Source: Catenaria anguillulae PL171
Taxonomy: Eukaryota; Blastocladiomycota; Blastocladiomycetes; Blastocladiales; Catenariaceae
Reading direction: 5' to 3'
NCBI GenBank assembly: GCA_002102555.1
Contig: MCFL01000025.1
Span: forward strand, 310,001-374,000
DNA: 64,000 nucleotides
Positions 1 to 11,963 of the stretch are shown piece by piece. Position numbers and translations under genes: made by a program. The notes beneath the pieces are model-generated. The model saw only the letters and a list, made by a program, of their open reading frames with translations. It searched no databases and was not told where the DNA came from. The stretch's first letter is position 1, and each line of letters starts with the position of its first letter.

Positions 1-3000
1 CGCTGGTTCTCGTCCAAGTCCTCTGGCCCGGTGCGCCCCAGCATATGCACCAGAATGCGCAAGTTGAGCGACAGGAACAAGTCGACATTGAGCTGCTTGC
101 ACACATAAAAGGCCGAGTTGGGTGACAGAGTGAGCCAGCACAGTAGGTCCAGAAGAGAGTCAATGTGGGCAGGTGAGTCGGGACCGGAATGAATCTGTCG
201 CAAAATCAGCTTGGCGTAATCGTCAAACTGCAAGTCGTGCGCGAGCGGCGTGGACTGGACAACAAAGATGGACTTTGCGACTTGCCATAGCGTCGCGAGG
301 TGGTCGGCTTGCACGATCATGGACTTTTCGTCGGTCGTCAAGAGCTCGACGGGAACAGGTGTCATTGCACTGGTACTGATTGCTGGTATAGCCGAAGCGT
401 CGTCGATAGGCTTGCTCGTGTTCGACTCGCCAAAGAGCGCATCAAACGCATCACCACCAGCACTAGAATCGGTCGCCGGCTTCGGATCCGAAGATCCAAA
501 GAGCGCGTCAAACTCATCGCCACCACCATTTGACCGCTTGGGTGGCCCATCCGAAATCGACGCTCCAAACATGGCCTCGAAATCATCTGCGCCGCCAGCG
601 TCCGACACCTTGGGCGGCCCATCGCTCAAACTGCCGCCACCAAACATGGCCGCAAACTCGTCCTCTTCTGGCTGAACTGCCTCACCCGCTACTCCATTCG
701 CCACTGGCAACGTCGCCATCATCAACCGCGTGAAATACGGTGCGCCGCGCTCATGATACCACGCGATAGCGCGGCCAACGGCCACCCTGCGCTCTTGCGG
801 CGTGATCCCTGCCGACGCCAGGTACTGCACCTGCAACTTGCGTTCCATGGACTGCACCAGCAAGTACGTCGCGGGGCTCGCGACCTTTGCCATGTCGACC
901 ATGCGAGACCCGGCCATCCAATCTGCCATCATCCCATAGCACGCATGGCTCTCAATGACGCCATTCCCACTGGCCCGAATCTGGTCCACGACTGTACCCA
1001 CACCCGGCTGGCCGACAAGCTTGGCGACAAACAATGCGAGCTGCGGGTCCTTCAAGTTGCGAATGCACACGGTGATGGCGTCGCCATACGCCTCGCCCAG
1101 CAAAAAGAAACACGCCGCGAGCTCAAACCGCTGCTTGCCAAGCAGTACAAATGCATTCTTGAGCGCCTGCTTTTTCCAAGCATCGTTGACATCCTTGGCC
1201 AAAAACTGCATCATGACCTGCTGCTCGGCATGCCCATTGGCCTGCTTCCACAAGGTCAGCATCAACTTGCGCTTGCCCAGTGCCAAGTAATACAAGAAGC
1301 AATCGTGCGGATTGTTTGCCTTGCGCCAATGATTGCGTGCAATGGCCTCGGCCATGGTGCGCAGTGCATCCGGGTGTGTGAGCCACCACCCCGCACCGAG
1401 TGCCGTGGCCGTTTCCCATGTGATGGTGCACGCGTTGAGAATGTAGTCGACGAGCGCGGGCTGGTCGTCCGAAAAGAAGGCAAACGCTTGTGCCTCGGGC
1501 GACAGCGGTTGCGTTGGGAGATTGCGCTTGGTGCTATGCATGTATAGGAGCACGTCCCATCGGAACCGTTGGCCGTTTTCGTCCATGGACGCGGATTCGG
1601 GTTCAGAGATGGCGTCGAGGACAGCGAGCAGTTGCGTGTCGCGAATCACGGCGGCCGACATTGGGGTTTGGAGTGCGACCGGTCTGGCGGTCGTTGTAGT
1701 AGAAGGCGAGGAATCAGTGCTCGTGGTGGCAGTGGCAGCAGTCGCGGCAGCCGCAGTTGCCGCAGAGGCTAGTGATTGCTCAAGGATTTCACGCAGGGCC
1801 TTGGCTTTTTCTTGGTTGAACCGCTTGGTATCAATCAAATCCCTATCCATACATAAAAGCGAGATTGAATCCTCATGCCAAAAAAAGCAAATTGATTTTG
1901 TGAAACGTACATGTCCAACACCTCTGCTCCGGCACCGGCCGCAAACAAGGCATCCAGCTCGTCCCCCGCCGCCTTTGTCGTCAAACTCAATCCGTCCCCA
2001 GACCCACCAACCTCCGCCGATGCACTTTGCATCCCCTTGATCCCCGCCGCCTCCTCGACCACGTCCCACGGCACAATCGGCGTCCTATCGACGCCCGTCC
2101 GCCGCGCATAATATACATGATTCAGGATGGCACGCACCACTTCTGGCCGGTTCCACCGCAGCCACTCCCGTAACACGGACCCGGAATCGAGCGCGGGCGA
2201 CTGTGCGTCGAGTGCCTCTTGAACAAGTGTTGGGATCGGATCCAACACCACGAGTGTATGTGCAACCATCGCCACCAGGTCGCCCTGCGACGTCCAAGCG
2301 ACGGCATCGACAAATCCGGGCAGGGCGTCAGATGTCAGTGTATACCATTCCAGCGCAGACAGGTCCATGACGGGAATCGGCTCAGGCTTTGCCGCGGCGG
2401 TGGCCGCTGCCGTTGAAGCCATCAACCCCGTAGTCGGGAGTGTCGGGAGCAGGCCCGTGGGCTGCGACGGGGTCATGGGCTCATCCTTTGCACTCGCCAA
2501 TGGATCAAGCACGGAAGATGGCGACGCCAGGCCCACACGGCGCGCAAACACCTGGACGTGATGGTCGCGGCCAATGGCCAACACGACGCCGCCCGTCGGC
2601 AAGGGAAAGATGGCGGCATGAGTTGCGCGAAGCGGAAGCGTGCGCTCCAGTGTCACGGCGTGGTGGACGAGGCCGATGGTGTACACATGGACGGCGTCGG
2701 CGGTGCGGATCACGAGTGTGTGGTTTGCAGCGAGAATTTGAAGAATGGTGGCTGGTGGTGAAAAGATTGGGTCTCGGTAGATGATGGATCCTGCCGAGTC
2801 GACGAGTTGAAGTGTGGTGCCGCTGAGCAGGACGGCATGGTAACGGTCCGAGGCCAAAAAGATGGCCGCGTGGTCGATTGTCGACGGGATGCCGGTTTGG
2901 ATCGGGATTGGCTCGAGGGTGGGGAGAGAGAGTATGACAAGCCCAGCGGTACAGACAACTGATAAGCGGTGCTGCGACTCGGGACCAGGGCCGGTGGGCA

Positions 3001-4687
3001 TAATGCATGCATCCAGTGGCACACCGTGCTCCTTTTCAAATCGAAACTTGGCACTCGCACACTGAATCTGCGATCGGGTCACAATCACGGAGTCGGTCTT
3101 GCCATCCAACGGCAAATACCAAACTCGCCCAGATTTATCTTGCTGTTCACCGCCACCGTCACCGCCAGGTAACATGCACCGGCTCTTAAGCCTCAAACCA
3201 TTTACCTGCCTCAGTCCAGAATGCCGATTGGCCGGATCCCATACGAGCAGCTCGGGCCCAACCTGTGTCACAAGCCACTTGCCCACACCATAGGCGGTTG
3301 GCCGCGGGCCCGTAAGCGTGTGGCCCGACCATTGGCGCACGAGGCGCATTTTGGTGTGTGGGCGGTAAACGAGATGGCCAATGTTGACGGACAGGCATGA
3401 AAGCGTGCCCTGAGCAGAGGCGCCTAGGAGGAGCAGATGCTCGAGCGACGTGTTGAATGCAAACTGGACCGTGTGCGGGCATGCGAGGGTAGCAAAGTGT
3501 TCTGGGCGGAAACAGTTGGGAACGACTTTGACGAGGGCGGCCGAGGTGTCTCCGGTTTGCCGTGACAAGTTCTGTGTCACACCATGCGTGAGGAAACGAC
3601 AGAGCAAATGAAAAGACATGAGGTGACGTACCCGAATGCCCCAAACCAACACTGTTCCGTTGGATTCGCCAGACATGACCAACTCGTCATACTCTTTAAC
3701 CAACTCGGCCAGCTCTGGATCGGTCCTGACCATCTTTTCAGATGCGCTATTGCTCAAATACACGGACGGTTGTGGGTGCGGCGCAATGGCCTCTGCGCCC
3801 AACCAAAAGCACGAAGACGGTGCCAACCCGACATCTTCCAGGACAGTCTGGGGGTCAATGGCCACCGTCAACAAGAACAGCTTGAGCTTGGGCGACCACT
3901 TCCACACACGTGCAACGCCATCGGTGCAGTTTGCCAGGAGTACTCGCTGCGATTTGGTGCGCCGCCAAGACACGGACGTGACGGGCTGTGGATGCGGCAG
4001 GTAAAAAAACGAGTGTGCACGCGGTGGGGCAGATGTGATGGGCCCACCCGTGGATGACACCCACACTTTGACGAGGCAATCGTCCATGGACATGGATGCA
4101 AGGCAGTGGTTATCTGGGGAGGGGGCCAGGACGATGATGGGAGCATCGGGAGCACACTTGATGGCCCAGGTCTGTGACCAGTTTGTGGTGCTCGAGTATG
4201 CTGCGATCGAGTGCGTATCAGCGACAAGCAGCGTTTCCTTTGCCCACGCAAGACTGGTGGCGGGCCGCGCAAGGGTGGATTGGTACGACAAGGCCCACGA
4301 CGAGACGCCCATGGCACCGCCGATTCCGGCGCCGATCGGCAGCGAGTACTCTGGCGAATACACGAGCAAGCGACCATCACTGAGAGCGACGGCAATGTTG
4401 CCATTGCTGGCGTGCCCTGCAAGTGCCGACACGTGCAACGAAGGTGCAGCGGAATCAAAGGACGCAAACGAAGGTGGCGGGCGCAGCGACTGGACGTGAT
4501 CAAAGGCCGGGCCAATGCGGAACAGCTGGACGGCATCGACCGAGGCAAATGCGACGTAGGACGAGTGCGAGTCGCGGACGTGGACCATGGCGACACACGA
4601 CGCGGGCGAGACGCCATAGTGGACGCGCGCGTGCGTGTGTGCGTGGGCGGCGGCGGCCGACGTGGAGATGGAGATGCTGGTGGACAT
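1..4687 (-). CDS. RAV1: Rav1/DmX-like protein (RAVE complex V-ATPase assembly factor), C-terminus beyond window
   Basis: Spliced minus-strand gene: exons 4687-3632, 1911-3571 and 1842 down past base 1, with introns of 60 (3572-3631) and 68 bases (1843-1910), both starting GTACGT. The 60-base intron is a multiple of three and free of stops, so a naive reading translates through it. About 1520 residues are visible. The N-terminal half is a WD40-type propeller. The third exon carries the Rav1 C-terminal helical region, recognisable by a WW motif, an ARNHW..NNPHDC block, ALKNAFVLLGKQRFE and ACFFLLGEAYGDAI, all diagnostic of Rav1/DMXL. In yeast Rav1 with Rav2 and Skp1 reassembles the vacuolar V-ATPase after glucose return; that role is transferred from family knowledge. 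Past this block the protein has an acidic tail with repeated F-x-A-[LM]-F-G motifs. Identification is firm; the 3' end is missing. Confidence 0.93.
428..690 (-). repeat. Four acidic-F-x-A-(L/M)-F-G motifs in the Rav1 tail
   Basis: Within the last Rav1 exon four copies of a short motif, [DE]-[DEA]-F-[DEA]-A-[LM]-F-G, follow each other about 20-25 residues apart (DEFAAMFG, DDFEAMFG, DEFDALFG, DAFDALFG in sense order from about 680 down to 430), separated by Ser/Pro/Gly/Lys linkers. A fifth, looser copy (DELDALF) lies near 1935, just before the second intron. They sit in low-complexity sequence between the helical Rav1 core and the C-terminal part. Regular spacing and conserved aromatic positions suggest a multivalent short linear motif, but no known partner is implied by the sequence. 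Confidence 0.75.
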
Positions 4688-5479
4688 TGCGGATCAGCAC
4701 ATGGACTTGCGGGCACTCTAGTTGACTGACATGGCCGCCAGAGCTTGATGAATCCGTTTCAAATTTTCAAGTTTTCAATGGTCTCCGATTAAGGACGGTA
4801 CGTGGCGTGATTGCGCTCACACCCTTCGATCTGACCACAGCAAAAATCGTCCGACTCGGTGGACGCGTTGAGACCACAAGTTGGGACCAACAGTTTTTTG
4901 TCCTGCATGGTCATGTCGACTCGGATGTCAGTGTCGATGCCGTCCGTGGGAACCCAATTGCTTCTTCTCTGGTCATGCAGCGTATTCAGATTCCCAGATG
5001 CGCGCTCGGCCTCACCCATGGCCAGGACGGGCTCTGTGCAGCAGCTCCTATCTCCGAGTCCCACTTCAACATGGTGAATCATGCAGGCTCGTTCACACTT
5101 TGTTGCATGATACAGGTAGGCCCACACGGCTCATGGCCTCCCCTTCGCCAAACCAAGCCAGAATGAATTGCTTCTACCGATGACAAAACACCCCTAGCGG
5201 GTACCCCTGGGCAAGATCTCTTTCAAAAGTTGTACGTCTCCTGAAACGCATCCGCTGTCCCTCCTCTCATGCGCTGACTTGTCCTGCCACCCCACTGCCC
5301 TCAAAGAATCAATCGATCCTCTCCCCGAAATCAATTTGTCTTTCACAATCCACCCGAGCCAAACCTAGATCCACCAGACTCATCCTGCCATTCAACTTGA
5401 TGGTAAAGACAAGCCCCCTCGTCCAACGCCCCTACTTTGACAGCATTCAACACCCCCCGCGACCAGCCAAGACCAGACC
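4688..5479. other. Intergenic: 5' flank of RAV1 and of the HMG-box gene
   Basis: Divergent interval of about 790 bases between the Rav1 start (4687, minus) and the HMG-box start (5480, plus). No convincing coding region; a 119-codon open frame from 4807 has no protein-like composition or recognisable family. The last 200 bases are pyrimidine/A-rich and look like a fungal 5' leader. Confidence 0.6.
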
Positions 5480-5483
5480 ATGA
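5400..5483 (+). promoter_or_regulatory. Upstream ORF overlapping the HMG-box start codon
   Basis: An ATG at 5400 opens a 27-codon frame whose TGA (5481-5483) overlaps the proposed HMG-box ATG (5480-5482) as ATGA. If both lie in the same leader, translation of the main protein would need leaky scanning or reinitiation. Transcript extent is unknown. Confidence 0.4.
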
Positions 5484-5938
5484 TCAAGGGAAGACTCGTC
5501 TTTTCGGCCTCGGGTGAAGCCTACATTGAGATCAGCGAAGAGCTCCAAGCGCAGTGGAATCTCTCGGGCATTGCCTTGTTGAGGTGCGTGCGTCTTTCCT
5601 AATTCCCCGACACCAGACACTTCGCCAATTTGATTCATTCATTTGGCAATCGATGGTCTTTCTTGTGCAAGTGTAGCTCACCCGAATCCGTTCGCGAAAG
5701 CCACAAGAGCTCGCGTCCCAAGAAGCCTGAAAATGCATTCTTCCTGTACAAGAAGGCCAAGCAGAAGGAGTTCAAGGAGCGCAATCAGCGCAACTTCAAC
5801 AGGAACATGGGCGAGATGTGGCACAACGAGTCGGAAGAGGTTAAGGAGGAGTTCCGGCAGCGTGCCATCGAGGTGAAAAGGGCAGCAAAGGCAAATCTGA
5901 GTGGCAATCCGGTTGCGGCCGCGCAGCAGGCTGGCTGA
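5480..5938 (+). CDS. Small HMG-box DNA-binding protein
   Basis: Two exons, 5480-5583 and 5677-5938, joined across a 93-base GTGCGT...TAG intron, give 121 residues. Residues about 48-108 form an HMG box beginning RPKKPENAFFLYKK and containing MGEMWHNES, followed by a short Ala-rich end. The RP-x-NAF-LY start and the G-E-M-W-x-N-E-S helix resemble the MATA_HMG/SOX-TCF (sequence-specific) class more than chromatin HMGB proteins; this is a judgement from motif appearance. The N-terminal 45 residues are not recognisable. Such proteins bind the minor groove and bend DNA in the nucleus, and in fungi the class includes sex-determining regulators. Nothing in the neighbourhood (no triose-phosphate transporter or RnhA-type helicase beside it) independently marks a mating locus. 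The start is the only ATG that yields this splice frame; an alternative unspliced start lies at 5630. Confidence 0.8.
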
Positions 5939-6289
5939 CGAGTTGGGTCTGGACGCGAGACTGCACGGTGGTTGAGCGTGAGTTGTGGGCAGGTTTTGTT
6001 ACATGATTGTTGACGGAATGCTGTCCTTGCAAGTGTCTTTATGTTTACATGTATTTACATGCATTCTCGTCAATCTTCAATATTGTACGTGAAGTTCCCA
6101 CAAGCATGTCTTGCGGCCTTGGGTATGGGCGTGTGGCCCTCGATCTGCCAGCAACGACGCGCTTTGCCCGTTTCCGATCCAAATGGGTTTGCATCCAAAA
6201 CCCATCATCACAGCTCCCTTACTCTTGAAAGTAACGCTTTTTCCTGATTGGACAGAGTCTTCTTACTCTCCCTCAGTTATTCCTTCACC
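5939..6289. other. Intergenic, no feature seen
   Basis: About 350 bases between two plus-strand genes, AT-richer than the flanking exons, consistent with the 3' UTR of the HMG-box gene and the promoter/leader of the next gene. A pyrimidine-rich stretch precedes the next start. No RNA gene seen. Confidence 0.5.
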
Positions 6290-6978
6290 ATGAACCGCAT
6301 CGTGACTTCTCGCCTCGCCGGCCACATCGCCGCGCGGCAGACTGCCGCATCAGCCGTTCAGCGCCGCCCACTCACCTCCCATGGGCAGCAGGCAACCACG
6401 ACCCCAGCGGACCCAACCCGCATCTTCTCAACGCGCACGCCTTCCAACGAGTATGCCATCAGCTACCTCCCCTCGCCCTTGGCTTCCTCGGCGGCCGTGA
6501 TTGGCTGGTCCACAAGCAATGCATCCACAAGCACCGACCTGACCCCGCGCACATTCCGAGCAAACCCGGGCTTTGTTGACTTGTTGCATGCGACGCTGCG
6601 CGAGCACGCACACTTGGATCCAGAGCTTGTAGCGCTGGCCGAGCATCAAAAGATTGGGTGGCTGCATTTGGCCGATGCACGGAACCCGCCGCCCTGGGGA
6701 CGGTACGCATGATCTGGAATTGCCTGGTGTGAGTGTGGATTGATATGACGCCCAAGCTGACCATATCCTGCACATGTTGTCAATGTTTTCATGAATTCAT
6801 GTGTAGCATCCCTGACCCGGACGATATTGTGGGATCGGTGCTGATTGGCGACAATGGCAAGATTGTGCCTGGCAGTTACCAGCGCATGCCGACTCATCGG
6901 CTGGTTTCCGGCCAGGGCCTGTTTGTGCTGTCGGCCTACTTGCACGGCAAGTTGGTGGAACAGCTGAGAAAGCTTTGA
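6290..6978 (+). CDS. Conserved uncharacterised fungal protein, probably mitochondrial
   Basis: Exons 6290-6702 and 6807-6978 (104-base intron, GTACGC...TGTAG) give 194 residues. The N-terminal 45 residues (MNRIVTSRLAG...) are rich in Arg, Ser and Ala with almost no acidic residues, like a mitochondrial presequence. The C-terminal 100 residues contain PPPWGRIPDPDDIVGSV and MPTHRLVS blocks; the splice joins WGR to IPDPDD exactly. I recognise this block layout from uncharacterised fungal proteins but know no function. An upstream in-frame extension from 6248 lacks presequence character, so the ATG at 6290 is preferred. Confidence 0.75.
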
Positions 6979-7070
6979 AAGTTGTCTGCACATGTTTATT
7001 CTTTCCGCTACTTTTTCCATGTGTATACAGTGTTTCCCTTCTTGTTTTCTTGTATTTTCACTGACTCGAA

Positions 7071-7759
7071 TCACCGCTGTGGATTCATTCCCGGTTGTCC
7101 CGCGACCTCGGCTGTCCCGCGGTACTGCTGATAGTACGCATGGCCGTAATCCATCATGCGCATCTGCGGGCCCTTGCGCTCGGCCTTGACGGCCGCGTCG
7201 TCGCCTTGGCCTTGGCCTTGCGCACCGACTAGCCTTGCACTGGCCTTGCGGTCGTCGGCCAACTTGGACTTGAAGCGCAAGAGCACATCGGCTTCGTCGA
7301 CCGCTTGCGCCTCGTAATGCTTGACCACAAGATCAAACAGGTGGTCGAGCGTGGCGTGCTGTTGCTGGAAAGGGGTCAGCAGGTGGTGGATCGAGACGTA
7401 GCGGTCGAGGAACGAGTAGCCTTGCGATTGGACAATGGCTTTCTGTTGCAGGTGGGCATGAGAGGAGGCCAAAGATGAGTCCATAGGGTCGAGTCTTGCG
7501 AGACAGTGGAGTTTGGGAACGACAAACGGACAATTGTTTCCTCTGCAGTGGGTAGCGCGGGTAGTGCAGGTGCAGGTGCAGGTGCAGGTACAGGTACAGG
7601 TGCGGGCAGATGTGCGTGCATTTGGGCCGGTGGTGGGTGCGACGGTGCTGGCGGGGGCTCGGGTCCAGAGTATGAGGGGGCGAGGGACGTGGCAGGCGTG
7701 ATCGCGGGCTCTGACGACTGCATCATGGCCGATTGCGCAGCAGCGGAAAGGTGATCCAT
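7071..7759 (-). CDS. Unknown protein, Pro/Ala-rich N-terminus, one apparent frameshift
   Basis: From the ATG at 7759 (MDHLSAAAQSAMMQ) a Pro/Ala/Ser-rich frame runs to about 7490; the continuation (HLQQKAIVQSQGYSFLDRY onward) lies in another frame and ends at 7071. Adding one base in the GGG at 7486-7488 (CCC in sense) joins the two without a stop, giving about 229 residues. An intron would also be conceivable, but no donor/acceptor pair restores the frame. The C-terminal part is helical with heptad-like spacing and is followed by GQGQGQG and a basic tail. I do not recognise the family. It is divergent from TAPT1, whose ATG is 300 bases away, so a shared promoter is likely. Confidence 0.55.
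7566..7604. repeat. Short GT/GC-rich tandem repeat encoding (Ala/Val-Pro)n
   Basis: About six copies of the hexamer AGGTGC/AGGTAC. On the minus strand it encodes the PVPVPAPAPAPA tract of the unknown protein at 7071-7759. The copy number could vary by slippage. Confidence 0.7.
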
Positions 7760-8061
7760 GGCGGCGATATCGATTGCTGGAGGTTGGTTTGATTGATTCA
7801 ATTACGAGTGCTGCGTTCTTGCTCCTCCTCAAGGTGCACACGTTGACGTCGGTGCCGGCCTCGGTTATATCGTTGGGTGACCTCGAGTGCCTCGGCTCGG
7901 ACCCTCGAGTGATCGCGATGAGGATGAAGGCCATCGCCGTTCGACGGGCGGCCCGGGGCCATGCGTACGCAATTGGCGCAAGGCGTGATCCTCGAGCACA
8001 CGGTTGGACGATACTCGATGCATTTCAAGACATTTACAACTACAATAAGCATTTGCCCCTC

Positions 8062-11000
8062 ATGACCGCTATGACCTCCACTCATCCCGCCGGTGCCGTG
8101 CCAGCCCATGGCCAACCCCTGGGCCAACCCCGGGTCACCGCCGACAGCCCAGTGGAGCCAGCCGCCAACTCTCACGCCGACCCTTTGACCCTTCCTCAGG
8201 CTGCTACCTCCACATCATCGAATCAAATCACTGTCCAACTGAACACCGACGCCGTGCTCCTTGTTCCCGTGCCCGTCACCGTCGCACGCGATGAGACGAC
8301 CGTCACGGATCGTGACGCAAAGGCCGCAGATTTGTCTTTGATGGGCCAAGCTGACGCCCGAGATACACCTCCGTCCACCATGGCCACCCCGCTTCCGACC
8401 CGACCTGCAACGCTGTCGCGATCGGAGCCCTTGCTATCGACGGGAACGCCGCTGCTGGTCAGCACAGATTCGCTCGCAGCGGTGGCACAGGATCCAATTT
8501 CCTCATCAGTGTCCACTTTCTCAGATGCCATGTCATCGTCGTCGTCTGCATTATCGCAAACAAGTCCTCTAAATTCTGCCGATTCCCCGACAATTCTCGC
8601 CCCGCTCGATGGTGGCGAAACAGCCACCATGTCGCCTCCCACTTTGGCAGCTGCACCGGGACCAAAAATCACGATTCCAACACCCGTCACGCCTGTCATG
8701 CCTGCAACCCCGCCTCTGTCTCCAAATACAACGCAGCTCAACTTTGAAATGCTTGCAACTCCCCGCCCAGCATCCGCACCGCCCATGGTGCTCCCTCCTC
8801 CATTACCGCTTCCTCCAGCGCAATACGCTACCTACCTAGCTCCGGCAAGTTCGCCCGAATCGCCGTCAGGGGCGACGTTTACCATGGGAAGCGAATCAAT
8901 ACGAAATGCCCCACTGTCGTCGCCGAGTCCCAGCCCACCTCAAAGCCCCACTCCATCGTCACCAAAGTCAATTCTCTCAACCATGGGACCGGTCCCTGCA
9001 CGCGTTACCGTGTCATCGTACCTATCGGCTGCCTTGTTTGGGGCGGATTTGCCGCAGGGTGCAGAACAGAAGACAGAGCGCGTGTCCAATTTCTTGAGCG
9101 TCCCGTACGAGCTGGAAAAAGTGTGTTGCTTCATGCCCCGTCGTCATGTCACCTTGGTTGGGTTCACTCACAAGGACACCTCTCGTTCCCGCTCCCATCA
9201 GACACTGTGGCTTGGGTACATTGTTTGCCTCGACGCTTTCCTGACAATCTTCACCATCCTACCACTTCGCGTCGTCATTGCAACTGTTCGCGGATTTCGC
9301 AAGCTCATGTACCATCAAGTCACACTCGAGCGCAACCACATCATGGATGTCTGGAAGGCCATCATACTCGTGTTTTCGTGCGCCGTCTTGTATCAAATCG
9401 ATCCGGTACGACTTGATCGCAACACAGGCTGGATTTCTCGGTTCCGGCTGTTAAAAGAGCAATGTTTGTCCTTTTGGTATGTAGAGCTGGCTCTATCATA
9501 CCATCCGTGGGCAATCCATGATGAAGCTCTACGTCATCTTCAACCTGCTCGAGGTGTGCGACCGGCTGTGCTGCAGCTTCGGGATTGACATTCTCGATTC
9601 GTTGTTTGCACGATCGTTGAACGAGCCACACAGCAAGCGGACGTTGCCCATTCTGTTGCATTTTGCATTGGCCGGCATCTATGTCAGTATGTTGCGCAAT
9701 TCTTCCATCTGCCGTGCGGCCGCGGTGTCCAATCACCCGCTCCTAACAACCGTTTTGGCGTGGCAGCAATTCATTCCGTCGTCCTGTACTACCAAATGGT
9801 CACGCTCAACGTATCCATCAACTCAAACTCAAACAGTTTGCTGCCACTGCTCATCTCCAACCAGTTTGTGGAAATCAAGTCGAGCGTATTCAAGCGGTTC
9901 GAGTCGGAAAATCTGTTCCAATTGACTTGCGCGGGTTCGAATGTCCTCGTTTCGCTCACAGTCCAAACCAGATGAATACTAGACTCACACTTGCATTTTA
10001 CAGATATGACGGAACGCATGAACCTCTCGGTTTACCTCCTTCTCAATGTCTCGCGCAATTTTCTGGAACTCCTCAACAACACGGATGGACACATGACCCT
10101 ATCGTTTGCCCTACCCTACCTATCCTGGTCCACGTCGGCAAGTCTCGATTCCATGCATCTGCCGACGTTTCTGCACACGGCTTGGAAAAACCTCAATGCC
10201 TCACTCTTCAACTCATCCTCCACACATGTCGCCGCCAACGCGACCGCGACACGCTTGACCTTGGCACTCACCCACGACACATGCCGCCTTCTTGATTCCA
10301 TTTCTGTGTCGCTCGACTGGTGGTCGTACACGGGGCCCGCACCAGCATGGTTACCAGTGGCGCTTGACGTGCTGTATCCCGCCATGATTGTCGGACTCAG
10401 CGAAATCGTTGTCGACTGGCTCAAGCACGCATTCATCACAAAGTTCAACAACCTCCAACCCGAGCAAGTGTATTCGCGGTTCCGAAGGGTGCTCTGCATG
10501 GACATTGTTGCGGCGACCCCTGCATCCCCTGACGAAAATGCGGAAGATGACGAGGATGACAACGAAGCGGCTCATGCAGTACCCCCTATTCCAAAAATAA
10601 CCCGCTCATTGTCGAAATCAGGTCCAGACGCGCGTGGCCGACCCACTCTTGCAACGCGTCAATCCACTTTGCTGGCCATTCCGCACCCAGTCGTCGCCGG
10701 TGCCGCCAGTGTTGCAGCAGGTGCTGCTGCCGACGATGATACCGGCCTTGTCTCGGATACATCCACGCGCACGCTGACGCTGACGCGTTCGTACCCCGGG
10801 CGACACCACCGGGCCGCGAGCCGCTCACGATCCATCACACCTCGCCGGTCGCTCAACGCATCGCCCACACCCACGTCGACGCCCACGCGTGCACGCGCGC
10901 CTGTTCCTGCGACGCCCTCGGGCCTGCTGCGGCCCACGCTTGGCCACGTGCACTCGATTGCCACGTCTGCCTCGTTGCCATCGTCATCGTCATCGGCGGC

Positions 11001-11826
11001 GGGGTCGTCGCGTGACACGTCGCCATCACCACCCGTATCCTCGTCCACGCCCACCCGCCACCCACGCTCACCAACCATGCGCGTGGCGCCACGCCGCCGC
11101 AGCCGCCGCGCGTCTCTGCATCCGACCCAGGACACGCTCCCGCACGTGTCGCGACGCCTCGGGTTTGGCGCGCTGCCCCTGGCCGTCGTGACCATTCGCA
11201 TGACGTTGGATAACTTTGAAGCGGCCGCGCTCACATGGGGGTTTGCCTGGCTCGATCCGCCGGGGGCGCTGCGGCTGGTGCCTGGGACGGCCAAGCGTGC
11301 GGGCACATGGGTTGCCGGATGGGTGAGGCGTGCGGTGGGCAATGTTGGCGTGGTGGCGCTTGTTCAGAGTGTGCCGGTCCATCCGGCGTGGGTCGAGTGG
11401 GTCGGGACGGTTGGCAGGACATGGGGCAAGGTCGGGGTGGATGTTGTGGATCGGTTTGGTGTGTTGGTTGGCGCGGCCGGGTTGTTTTTTATTGCGTACG
11501 TTTGCTCTCGTCCATGTTATGGAGTCGGTGCTTTTTGGAACTGATAAGGGGTGCATGCACTGCTGGACAGACTCCTTTCGCTCAAGGTGCTCCTCGGCGT
11601 GACGCTTCTGGACCAGTGCCTGTACCAGCGGCAACGGTGGATGGCGAATGGTGAGGTGGTCGAGCCGATAGGCGAGCCGGGGTCCAAGAAGAAGGCAGAC
11701 AAGGAAAAGGACAAGGACAAGGCTGATGGGGTCAAGGAAGGGGCGGCTGGAGGCAATAAGCAGGAGGCCGTGGACAAGCTAGCTGGGATAGACCGGTATA
11801 CGCTTGTCAAGTCTCGAATTCCTTGA
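8062..11826 (+). CDS. TAPT1: TAPT1/Emp65-family multi-pass ER membrane protein
   Basis: Five exons: 8062-9405, 9485-9686, 9767-9934, 10004-11495 and 11571-11826, with introns of 79, 80, 69 and 75 bases. All phases agree and the product is 1153 residues. A Ser/Thr/Pro-rich N-terminal region of about 320 residues precedes the family core, seen as ERVSNFLSVPYELEK, DVWKAIILVF, YQIDP, HTIRGQSMMKLYVIFNLLE and SNQFVEIKSSVFKRFE (across exons 1-3), with several hydrophobic helices. Exon 4 carries a long Ser/Arg-rich insertion of about 200 residues before the last membrane segments, and the C-terminus is Lys/Asp-rich. Yeast Emp65 acts with Slp1 in stabilising soluble ER proteins; animal TAPT1 is linked to patterning and cilia. 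ER location here is inferred. An in-frame extension upstream to 7774 overlaps the divergent promoter and is not used. Confidence 0.88.
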
Positions 11827-11963
11827 TTGTGATATGAAAATGATACCATACACCTCGGCCTGCACCTGCTCGCCACCAAGACCATGGGCTGACCTGTCCT
11901 CGGCGCTCGTTCCGCCAACAAAGACACACTCGATGGCAATCGAATGAAATTTTCATATGAATC

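Noticed and set aside
753..1547. 264-codon open frame on the plus strand
   Set aside because: Antisense shadow of the Rav1 C-terminal exon, which has clear family motifs in the other direction.
7490..7620. A GTACCT...CTGCAG intron in the Pro/Ala-rich gene
   Set aside because: It has good ends but joins to the wrong frame; a single lost base at 7486-7488 explains the data.
7774..8061. N-terminal extension of TAPT1
   Set aside because: The extension is in frame but would reach into the divergent promoter and nearly to the start of the opposite gene; the ATG at 8062 fits better.
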